A stretch of DNA of 64,000 nucleotides from Acidobacteriota bacterium (GTDB taxonomy: Bacteria > Acidobacteriota > Blastocatellia > Pyrinomonadales > Pyrinomonadaceae): assembly GCA_016700175.1 (NCBI GenBank), contig CP065003.1, positions 3,854,001 through 3,918,000 of the forward strand, written 5' to 3'. Below the pieces are notes generated by a model. It was not told the DNA's origin. It did not search any database and was given only the letters and a program-made list of their open reading frames with translations. Positions within the stretch are counted from its first letter, which is position 1; every line of letters starts with the position of its first letter. The position numbers were made by a program, and so were the translations under genes. Shown here piece by piece: positions 32,767 through 40,124 of this stretch.

Positions 32767-33267
32767 ATGAAGTTATCTGACACGTTTGAAGTCACATTGC
32801 CCGGCGATCGGGAGATCCGAATGACAAGGGTATTCGACGCAACACCGGAAATGGTCTTCGACGCTTTCACAAACCCGGAAATAGTGAAACGGTGGCTCTT
32901 GGGGCCTGAAGGTTGGTCGATGCCGGTCTGCGAGATCGACCTCCGCGAGGGAGGCGCTTTTCATTACGTCTGGAGAAGTGACGAGGATGGTACCGAGTTC
33001 GGGATCCGCGGGAACTATACAGAGATAGATTCGCCCGGCTATATGGTGCATACGGAACGTTTCGAAGGGGTCCCCGACGCGGAGGGTGATTCGATAGTCA
33101 CGAACGAGATCACCGGGGAAGATGGGAAAACTCGAATGACTATGACCGTGCTATATCCCTCGAAAGAAGCGCGTGACGGCGCCAAGGCGAGCGGAATGGA
33201 GACGGGAGTCGCGATCAGCTACGACCGGCTGGAGAGCATTTTCGAGGAGAAGGCACGAGCGGCCTGA
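32767..33267 (+). CDS. SRPBCC (AHSA1-like) domain protein, tandem paralogue
   Basis: 166 aa, 36 bases after the first copy, with AAGGAAGG as ribosome site (32750-32757). It repeats the same phrases ('MTRVFDATPEMVFDAFTNPEIVKRWLLGPEGWSMPVCEIDLREGGAFHYVWR'), so it is a tandem duplicate that has diverged moderately. Probably binds a related ligand. Confidence 0.92.
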   Translation: MKLSDTFEVTLPGDREIRMTRVFDATPEMVFDAFTNPEIVKRWLLGPEGWSMPVCEIDLREGGAFHYVWRSDEDGTEFGIRGNYTEIDSPGYMVHTERFEGVPDAEGDSIVTNEITGEDGKTRMTMTVLYPSKEARDGAKASGMETGVAISYDRLESIFEEKARAA

Positions 33268-33310
33268 TCGTCGTTTCCTGGAGCTGTTAGTGTCTTTTCG
33301 CTGCCGTGCC

Positions 33311-33555
33311 GCCGCCCCTGAGTGCCGTTTAGCCCACGCACAAGTGCGCGGGCTAAACGGCACACAGGGGCGGCGGAGCCGCGAGACTTCCCACGCACAA
33401 GTGCGCGGGCTAAACGGCACACAGGGGCGGCAGAGCCGCGAGACTTCCCACGCACAAGTGCGCGGGCTAAACGGCACACAGGGGCGGCAGAGCCGCAAGA
33501 CTCCCCACGCACAAGTGCGCGGGCTAAACGGCACTCAGGGGCGGCAGAGCCGCTG
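33311..33555. repeat. 57-bp exact-period tandem array (four units) with long hairpin at the left end
   Basis: Units begin CACGCACAAGTGCGCGGG at 33335, 33392, 33449 and 33506, an exact period of 57. Each unit holds GGGCTAAACGGCAC, CAGGGGCGGC and an AGCCGCGAGACTTCC-like end. The first unit is preceded by the inverted text (GCCGCCCC to GTTTAGCC), making a perfect 14-bp stem, GTGCCGTTTAGCCC with GGGCTAAACGGCAC. Because 57 is a multiple of 3 the array is open in several frames, giving 19-residue repeats, but no gene is supported. The same unit recurs at 42447-42617. Confidence 0.92.
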
Positions 33556-33560
33556 GAAAA

Positions 33561-33593
33561 GTAGTCAGAAGCCGGGAGTCAGAAGTCAGCAGC
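33561..33593. repeat. Short run of AGTCAGAAG-type words
   Basis: GTAGTCAGAAGCCGGGAGTCAGAAGTCAG stands between the 57-bp array and the convergent channel gene. It is the same word family as at 5366-5560 and 45701-45768. Confidence 0.7.
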
Positions 33594-33616
33594 GGTGCAG
33601 ATTCCGAAAACGATCT

Positions 33617-35302
33617 CTAAGTGAAAGTCTCCAGGAATTCCTTCTCCGCTTCCACCCCGCCGATCAGCACGATCTCGCCTGTCGGGTCGAGGGTGATACC
33701 GGGTCCGGGGTTGATCTCCATCAGACCGTTCTTCTGAACCGCCACGATCGTGCATCCCGTGCTTTCGCGGATAGCACAATCGCCGACCGACTTGCCCGCA
33801 AGATCTTCCGGGACCTCGATGCGGAACAAACTCAGACCCTCGGTCACCATCAGCACGTCGCTCCTCTTCAGAAGATTGAAGATCGTGTTCGCGCCCATCG
33901 AGGCGTATGACATCACGTAATCGGCTCCGGCGTGATGGAGCGTTCCGACGATCTTCTCTCGTGTCGCACGCGTGATGATCTGAATGTCCGGCCTGAGCTT
34001 GCGGCAGTAGATCGTCAGATAGACATTCAGATCGTCGTCGTGGGTCGTGATGACGACCGCGGGACACTCCATTATTCCCGCTTTGTTCAGGACATCGATG
34101 TCCGCCGCGCTTCCAAGAACGTAATGCGGATCGTCCGGGACCATTTCCGGCACCTTCTCCACGATGCGGTAATCGAGCCCTCTTCGCGCGAGCCCGCGGC
34201 CCGTCGCCCGGCCGACCCTTCCTCCGCCGAGAATCACTATCGGCGACTGAGGATCGTCCGATCCCGGAAACAGGTGGTCGAACTCGTCCAGCTGGTCCCG
34301 CGAGCCGGCGAGCAGGAGCACGGTATTCCTCGTAATCGTCGTATCGGGATCTGCGGGCGCGAACACGCCTCGTTCCCATAGGCCGACGATGTTCACGTTC
34401 GCCTTCTCGCGAAGCCCGCTCTCGCGGACGGTCTTGCCGACAAGGTCCGTCTCGGCCGCCGGAGCCTCGGCGATCAGAAGCTCGTCAAACGCGCCAACGA
34501 CCTGGCTGACCGCTCCGCCTGCCATAAGCCTTCGCGAAAGCGCCTCGCCCATCATCTCGCCGAGCCGCAGGACCCGGTTCGCGCCGGCGAGGGTGAGGAT
34601 GTCGATCGAATCTTTGTCCTTTACCGTCGCGAGTATCTCGACGTCCTCGTCGACACCGCGCGCGGCCGAGATCACCGCCGTATTCGCGATGTCGCTGCCC
34701 GTTGCGGCAAGGAGGGAAGCGTTCTCGAGACGCACGCTGCGATAGGTCGCGGGATCGTCGAGGTCGCCGAAGACCATGTTGATGTCCTCATCCTGAGGTG
34801 CGAGCGCCTTTCCCATGTCATTAACCAAGAGCACATACGGATACTGATACTTCTGAAGCATTCGGATCAGCGTCCGTGCGACCTCGTCGTCGTGCGTGAG
34901 AATGACGTGGTCCTTCGTGTCTTCGGGGAGCGCCCGTTGGACGCGTGCCGCGGTCTGGGCCTCCATCCAGGGCGCGTAGAAGAACTGTATGAATGTGAAG
35001 GGAAGAAGGGTCAGCATGAAGAGCATCCCGGAGAGAAGCACGACAATGGAGAATATCCTTCCCAGATCGGTCTGGAACGTGATGTCCCCGAACCCGAGCG
35101 TGGACATCACGGTCAGTGTCCAGTAAAAGCCTGTGATCCAGGAGTAGCGCTGGCCCTCCCATTCCATGATGAAATGGAAGATGATGCTATAAACGGTGAT
35201 GAGCCCGATGAGGACCAGCAGGAACCGTATCAGCACGCGTATGTTCCTCTTGGTCGCCCCTTGGCCGACGAGGGCGAGCAGCATCGACGTGAAGTTCTTC
35301 AT
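33617..35302 (-). CDS. Potassium channel with two RCK (TrkA-N/TrkA-C) domains
   Basis: 561 aa. Two membrane helices (about 20-42 and 83-108) frame a pore loop with the filter T68-LGFGD73, a variant of TVGYGD. Two Rossmann TrkA-N domains follow (about 130-250 and 350-470), each with a TrkA-C-like module ('ETDLVGKTVRESGLREKANVNIVGLW' and 'EDLAGKSVGDCAIRESTGCTIVAVQ'). The second has the nucleotide loop GGGRVGRATGRGL. It is a gated K+ (or cation) channel like GsuK/MthK with a fused double gating ring. Confidence 0.93.
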   Translation of the reverse strand: MKNFTSMLLALVGQGATKRNIRVLIRFLLVLIGLITVYSIIFHFIMEWEGQRYSWITGFYWTLTVMSTLGFGDITFQTDLGRIFSIVVLLSGMLFMLTLLPFTFIQFFYAPWMEAQTAARVQRALPEDTKDHVILTHDDEVARTLIRMLQKYQYPYVLLVNDMGKALAPQDEDINMVFGDLDDPATYRSVRLENASLLAATGSDIANTAVISAARGVDEDVEILATVKDKDSIDILTLAGANRVLRLGEMMGEALSRRLMAGGAVSQVVGAFDELLIAEAPAAETDLVGKTVRESGLREKANVNIVGLWERGVFAPADPDTTITRNTVLLLAGSRDQLDEFDHLFPGSDDPQSPIVILGGGRVGRATGRGLARRGLDYRIVEKVPEMVPDDPHYVLGSAADIDVLNKAGIMECPAVVITTHDDDLNVYLTIYCRKLRPDIQIITRATREKIVGTLHHAGADYVMSYASMGANTIFNLLKRSDVLMVTEGLSLFRIEVPEDLAGKSVGDCAIRESTGCTIVAVQKNGLMEINPGPGITLDPTGEIVLIGGVEAEKEFLETFT

Positions 35303-35329
35303 TGGGCGGAATTATAAACTATCGGGACG

Positions 35330-35690
35330 GTCGAACCACGAAGCCGCACAAAGGGGCACGAAGAATCGGGACCCTTGGCGCCATAACCGCCTAATGTTAC
35401 TAGCTTCGCGAACGACGGATCGATCCGGCTCCGTAGGAGCGACATGTCTGTTCCGGGAGTTAACAGAGTTGGCCGAGTTGGCTGAGTTTGGCGAGTTGGT
35501 TGATATTGCTGCGTTTGCTGAGTCTGCTAATCGCGTGTGTTTGCCAGGCTTAGGACCGGCGCCGTAGGCGCCCAATGTTACTAGCTTCGCAAACGACGGA
35601 TCGATCCAGCTCCGTAGGAGCGACATGTATGTAGAAGGCGGGATTCCAAATGAAGATCTAAGCCGCTTTAGCGGCGGCAGATTGAGCAGG
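35330..35690. repeat. Repeat block left of the low-GC island
   Basis: Contents in order: AACCACGAAGCCGCACAAAG (35335-35354), a 71-bp unit (35376-35446, degenerate start), GAGTTGGCTGAGTTTGG words (35466-35522), a second 71-bp unit (35558-35628) and AAGCCGCTTTAGCGGCGG (about 35660-35677). The 71-bp unit starts with GGCGCCGTAGGCGCC and ends GTAGGAGCGACATGT. Confidence 0.88.
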
Positions 35691-35802
35691 GTTCGTAAGA
35701 GTGTCAAGATCCTCGGGTGTGTTCGACGTACGTTTTGCTTTTCATCGCAAGAGTATCGGCGCTCTTTTGGATTTGCCTAATAGAGGTTACTGGCGGTTTG
35801 AA

Positions 35803-36254
35803 ATGGAGATTAATCTCTTTCGCAGAAGGATCAACGACGAAATCTTTGGGACTCTACGGTTCCAGAGAGGATTGTTCATTTTCGGAAGGGGATACTGGAG
35901 AGGAAGATAAAATTCCCTTTTGCGCGTGAGGTAGTCTGGGTTCACGTACTAACCGGCAAACCGGGCATCCAGGAGCGTCACCGTCGATTCTGGCGTGAGC
36001 TTATAGCCAATTATCCTCAAATGAAGGAATCGATTTCCGAAGTGCTATTTCATCAACCTGCCCGTTACTTCGGAAGGGAATTTGTCGGTGAGGTAAGCTG
36101 GCGGGATTTCCACATCGATTGTGTGTCCGTTCCGGATTGTATAAGCGATGAAGAGGAATGGGCGATCGGCTACAGATTTCTTCCTTTTGGCGACATGACG
36201 TTTTCTATAACATTTGAGAGATGGAAGCCCATACATGGTGAACTCGCTGATTGA
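35803..36254 (+). pseudogene. Frameshifted small gene of unknown function
   Basis: From ATG 35803 the frame reads MEINLFRRRINDEIFGTLRF up to 'YWRGR' and stops at 35910. One frame over, the text goes on without a break from before this point ('KIKFPFAREVVWVHVLTGKPGIQERHRRFWRELIANYP') to the TGA at 36254. Inserting one base at about 35898-35904 would rejoin them into one protein of about 150 residues. It may be a real decay mutation or a sequencing error at the GGAAGATAAAA run. The family is unknown; size and pattern recall small proteins found near immunity genes, but that is a weak guess. GC is lower than in neighbours. Confidence 0.6.
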
Positions 36255-36350
36255 ACTTTCGGGTGCCCTCCATCGCTGATCGTAGCAGTGGGATCTGCAT
36301 AGTTCAGTTCGCCTCTTTTGGTTGCAGAACACGAAGAGCGTGGATATTCG

Positions 36351-36743
36351 ATGTCGCTTGACTATCTTCTTGTCTTCACGTCCTTCATTGTCCCAGGAGT
36401 CTACCTATTTGAGTATCACGTCCCTCTGATCATCAAGGGGAAGTGGAAAGGCTATTTCTCCGCGCTCTGTTTCGGAACTGCTTGCTTAGGAATTGTCCTG
36501 CTCTTACTGAACGGCTTCGATCGGGAATCTAGAGGGAATGCGGTCTTCCTGATCGCTCCTATCGTCCACCTCTTTCTGTTCAGAGGATTGTATGCTGGGT
36601 TCGTCAAGTGGGTAGGGCGTGAGCCCGTCGATGTCTATTACAATTGGGAGCCCGGGCTGTGGAAGGACAGGGCCTTTGCCCTTGTCGTTTGGTTGGGATT
36701 TATCTTTCTCAACTTTGCGGCACTGTTTCTTTTGCGGGCATGA
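36351..36743 (+). CDS. Small membrane protein, unknown function
   Basis: 130 aa from ATG 36351 (MSLDYLL). Hydrophobic segments are at about 4-22, 36-53, 63-80 and 106-127. The phrase 'GREPVDVYYNWEPGLWKDRAFALVVWLG' before the last helix is distinctive, but I do not know it. It lies in the low-GC island and follows the frameshifted gene by 96 bases. Confidence 0.6.
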   Translation: MSLDYLLVFTSFIVPGVYLFEYHVPLIIKGKWKGYFSALCFGTACLGIVLLLLNGFDRESRGNAVFLIAPIVHLFLFRGLYAGFVKWVGREPVDVYYNWEPGLWKDRAFALVVWLGFIFLNFAALFLLRA

Positions 36744-36939
36744 CACTTGATTTCTGAAGTGGGACCGGCAATCGCAAAGAAAGGGCACAAATCTTACCTG
36801 TCGGGTCTGCAAATCTCATTGACGTTCGGAACGCCTTCGAGAAAAAAATCTTGATGACCTTCAATTTCGCTCCGCAATGTGCTATACCGAACTTCTCTTT
36901 CTGCGTGATCAAGAGAATTCCGCTGCTGCGAGGTTTTGC

Positions 36940-37431
36940 ATGGGAACACTTTTCAATTCAGAAGAAGATCGAGTGAGTGGTATTGGCGGATGGCTTATCC
37001 TGGTCGCCATCGGTATCGTCTTCTCGCCTATCCGCATCGCAGGCCAGATAATTCCTGTGTATACCGAGGTATTCAAGAGCGGGGTTTGGAGCGCTCTTAC
37101 GACACCCGGATCGCCGAACTATCATCCGCTGTGGGCCCCGCTGCTGCTGGGTGAGATCGGCACCAACTTGCTGCTGATCGCACTTTGGATATTTATAGCG
37201 GTGCTTTTCTTCAACAAGAAGAAGTCTTTCCCCAAGTGGTATATCGGGGCGATGGCATTCTCCCTTGGCTTTGTGGTGATAAATGCGTTCTCGATAAAGA
37301 TCGTAATGCCGGACGCTCCTGTTTTCGACGTTGAAACTGCTACGGAGATCGGCAGGACCGTTATCGCGACAGCGATTTGGATTCCCTATATGCTCGTTTC
37401 CGAGCGTGTCGCGAACACCTTCGTCGAGTGA
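36940..37431 (+). CDS. DUF2569-like membrane protein
   Basis: 163 aa from ATG 36940, with GCGAGG at 7 bases; the frame is open further up to 36877. 'VSGIGGWLILVAIGIVFSPIR' close to the N-terminus is the DUF2569 hallmark (GWL near the first helix). Four helices: about 13-33, 68-92, 102-122 and 138-155. Function unknown; such proteins often accompany immunity or abortive-type islands. It is the last gene of the low-GC island. Confidence 0.72.
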   Translation: MGTLFNSEEDRVSGIGGWLILVAIGIVFSPIRIAGQIIPVYTEVFKSGVWSALTTPGSPNYHPLWAPLLLGEIGTNLLLIALWIFIAVLFFNKKKSFPKWYIGAMAFSLGFVVINAFSIKIVMPDAPVFDVETATEIGRTVIATAIWIPYMLVSERVANTFVE

Positions 37432-37499
37432 CACGACATCCTGCCTTCGGAGTTTTCCGTTTACCCCAAAGCTTAACCACAAACACCCGAAGGGAACGA

Positions 37500-37951
37500 A
37501 TAGGCGAGACTCACGGCGCCGTATGCGCCTAATCTTAATAGATCTGCGAGCGACGGATCGATCCGGCTCCGTAGAAGCGAAATGTCTATTCCGGGAGTCT
37601 GGTGAGTTTACTGAGTTGACCGAGTTTGGCGAGTTTGCTGAGTCGCGTGTGTTTGCGAAGTTTAGTACCGGCGCCGTAGGCGCCTGATGTTACTAGCTTC
37701 GCAAACGACGGATCGATCCAGCTCCGTAGGAGCGACATGTCTGTTCTTGGAGTTTGGTGAGTCTACTGAGTTGGCTGAGTTGGGAGTCTGCGAAGCAGAC
37801 GTCATACTCATAGCCCCATGCAAGCCGAAGGCGCAGCGTGAGGTGGGCGTTACAAATTTTCGCAAGCCGCTTTAGCGGCGGCAGGATCGAACCACGAAGC
37901 CGCACAAAGGGGCACGAAGGTGGGTCCAGGGCGGGTAAAGCCCCGCCCCTA
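37500..37951. repeat. Repeat block right of the low-GC island
   Basis: It mirrors the left block in the same orientation: a degenerate 71-bp unit (37515-37585), GAGTTTACTGAGTTGACC words (37600-37645), and a 71-bp unit (37670-37740) that differs from the one at 35558-35628 at two positions only. More words follow (37745-37782), then a CAAGCCGAAGGCGCAGC module, AAGCCGCTTTAGCGGCGG (about 37864), AACCACGAAGCCGCACAAAG (37891-37910) and GGGCGGGTAAAGCCCCGCCC (37930-37949). No gene is seen in 37432-37948. Confidence 0.88.
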
Positions 37952-38524
37952 CTTCATCGTCAAAACCCGATAGTACGCCTTGAACTTCGCAAGACTCGCC
38001 GCCGCGAAGTCACCTTTCAGGCCGGCGACCGAAAATGAAGCCGAAGCGGCCGATCCGAACTCTTCTACGACCATTTTGTCCACTTCCCAGCAGACGTTCT
38101 CGCGCGCCCGGCCCTTGAACTCGCTCGTCCGCTGGCCCTCGCCGAGCAGGATGTCCTCGCCGGCGAAGGTAAGTGTCAGATCGCTGTCCCTCTGAAATAG
38201 AAATCTCTTGGATTGGGTGTCCACGCAGAGCACGACGCGAGCAGGCTTGTCGTCGATACCCTTGACCGAGAACCACGACTCGAGCGTCCATTCGAACTTC
38301 TTCGTGGATTTCTTCAGAGGCTCATTCTCTTCGCGGGAGTCGATCGTAAGCTTAGCGATCGTGAGATATCGGGTCTCGTCGTAGCTGACCGAGATCTCGG
38401 GTATGTTCGCGGCTTCTTCCTGAGCCTTTTCCAGGGGCTTGGTTTGCGCGGAAGCTACGGACAGGAGAGCCGCGAGAATGAAAGCGGGCAGGATGACTAT
38501 ACGGGCCGATTGATACGTGATCAT
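37949..38524 (-). CDS. Secreted protein of unknown function
   Basis: 191 aa from ATG 38524 (MITYQSARIV), preceded by AGGAAA. A signal peptide ends at ...VASAQ (about residue 26). The rest has no motif I recognise; beta-rich with the phrases 'DETRYLTIAKLTIDSREEN' and 'KRFLFQRDSDLTLTFAGEDILLGEGQRTSEFKGRA'. It ends within a few bases of the GGGCGGGTAAAGCCCCGCCC repeat. Confidence 0.7.
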   Translation of the reverse strand: MITYQSARIVILPAFILAALLSVASAQTKPLEKAQEEAANIPEISVSYDETRYLTIAKLTIDSREENEPLKKSTKKFEWTLESWFSVKGIDDKPARVVLCVDTQSKRFLFQRDSDLTLTFAGEDILLGEGQRTSEFKGRARENVCWEVDKMVVEEFGSAASASFSVAGLKGDFAAASLAKFKAYYRVLTMK

Positions 38525-38559
38525 TGATACGTGTTTCCTATATGCCCCCGCGCTGACGC

Positions 38560-38865
38560 TTGGGGTTCTGCAATATCCGCTCGAGCTGCTCACCGCTCAC
38601 TCGAACGTCGCTACGCGACTAGAAAAATCGTTCGCGACCCGTCCCGTGGCCTTGAAGGCCACGGCTAAACTCAGTGTTCGCTACGCGAACGGAATCTCAG
38701 AAACTCACCGCTTACTCTTTTTGAACCTGGAACTTGGAACTACCGACGGTAGCCCTCTCTGACGGTCGGGCTGCCGACGCGGGCGTTCCGTTTGCTGCGG
38801 CCTTGCTTTTGGGCGGGGACAAGCCCCGCCCCTACTTTGAACCTTGAACTTTGAACCTTGAACTT
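38560..38865. repeat. Palindromes and low-complexity words upstream of ychF 3' end
   Basis: Seen: GTTCGCTACGCGAAC (38677-38691), GTGGCCTTGAAGGCCAC (38646-38662), a GGGCGGGGACAAGCCCCGCCC hairpin (38812-38832, the same kind as at 37930) and TTTGAACCTTGAAC words (38838-38866). No gene is seen in 38525-38865. Confidence 0.7.
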
Positions 38866-39966
38866 CTACACGTTGAACCTAAAGTTCACGACGTCGCCTT
38901 CCTGCATCACGTACTCTTTTCCTTCCGAGCGCATAAGGCCCTTCTCTTTTGCCGCCTGTTCCGAGCCCAGCTCGACGAGTTTGTCGTACGACACTATCTC
39001 GGCGCGTATGAACCCTCGCTCTATGTCCGAGTGGATCTCGCCCGCCGCCTTCTGCGCCTTCGTCCCGACCGGGATCGTCCACGCGCGGACCTCTTTCGGA
39101 CCCGCCGTTAGGAAGCTCATCAGCCCGAGAAGCTTGTAAGCGGATTTGATCATCCTTCCGACGCCGCTGCCTTTAACGCCAAGATCCGCGAGATACTCCT
39201 CTCGTTCGGCGGGATCCAGATCGACAAGTTCTTCCTCCAACCTCGCGCAGATCACGACCGTTTCCGCGTTTTCTTTCTCTGCGTATTCCCGGACCGCCTT
39301 CACGTGCTCGTTCGATTCCGGATCTGCGAGCGTGTTCTCATCGACGTTGGCGGCGTAGATCGTCGGTTTGGTCGTCAGCAGGAAGAAGCTCTTTGCGATC
39401 TTCCTTTCGTCGTCCGACAGGTCCGCGGTCCGCGCGGCCCGGCCCTCGGCGAGCACTTCCTGAAGCTTCGAGAGCACGCCGAGGTCGGCCTTCGCCTGCT
39501 TGTCGCCCGATTTCGCTGTCTTCTCCGTCCGTTCGATCCGCTTCTCCACTGAGGCTAGATCGGCGAGCGCGAGCTCTATGTGGATCGTCTCGATGTCGCG
39601 GACCGGATCGACCGATCCCTCGACGTGGTGCACGTTCTCATCCTCGAAGCACCGCACCACCTGGATCACTGCGTCGGTCTCGCGTATGTTCGCGAGGAAC
39701 TGGTTCCCGAGGCCCTCGCCCTTCGACGCCCCTCGAACAAGCCCTGCGATATCTACGAACTCGACCGTCGCCGGCACGACCTTCTGCGACTTGTACATTT
39801 CCTCAAGCACAGGAAGCCGTTCGTCGGGGACGGCGACGACGCCGACGTTCGGCTCGATCGTGGCGAACGGGTAATTCGCCGCAAGCGCCGCCTGCTGAGA
39901 GGTCAAAGCGTTGAAAAGAGTGGACTTGCCGACGTTGGGAAGCCCCACGATACCAACTTGAAGCAT
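38866..39966 (-). CDS. ychF: Ribosome-binding ATPase YchF (Obg-like)
   Basis: 366 aa, full length. P-loop 'GLPNVGKST', the switch text 'VDIAGLVRGASKGEGLGNQFLANIRETDA', the 'NVDE' specificity motif of this ATP-using subfamily, and the C-terminal TGS domain ('VRAWTIPVGTKAQKAAGEIHSDIERGFIRAEIVSYDKLVELGS'). It acts on ribosomes in translation and stress response. Monocistronic, divergent from the membrane protein gene at 40125. Confidence 0.97.
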   Translation of the reverse strand: MLQVGIVGLPNVGKSTLFNALTSQQAALAANYPFATIEPNVGVVAVPDERLPVLEEMYKSQKVVPATVEFVDIAGLVRGASKGEGLGNQFLANIRETDAVIQVVRCFEDENVHHVEGSVDPVRDIETIHIELALADLASVEKRIERTEKTAKSGDKQAKADLGVLSKLQEVLAEGRAARTADLSDDERKIAKSFFLLTTKPTIYAANVDENTLADPESNEHVKAVREYAEKENAETVVICARLEEELVDLDPAEREEYLADLGVKGSGVGRMIKSAYKLLGLMSFLTAGPKEVRAWTIPVGTKAQKAAGEIHSDIERGFIRAEIVSYDKLVELGSEQAAKEKGLMRSEGKEYVMQEGDVVNFRFNV

Positions 39967-40124
39967 AAGACGAGATCTACATCGCGCTGTACGCGACGGA
40001 ACAGAATTCGGCCTCCGGCCAAAGCGACTATTTTACCCGCCGGCAGAGCTTTTGGGAAATGCGGGCCGAAGGGCGAACTTGCCTAAAGAGGGGTGAAAAT
40101 CTAGTATTTCGGACGGATGCATTT

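Noticed and set aside
33311..33555. Possible CRISPR array
   Set aside because: Units are contiguous and near-identical; there are no variable spacers and no cas genes nearby.
33173..33910. Open frames of 80-245 codons through the 57-bp arrays (also 42222-42656)
   Set aside because: They are open only because the repeat period is a multiple of three; no start signal, no family, and several frames and both strands are open alike.
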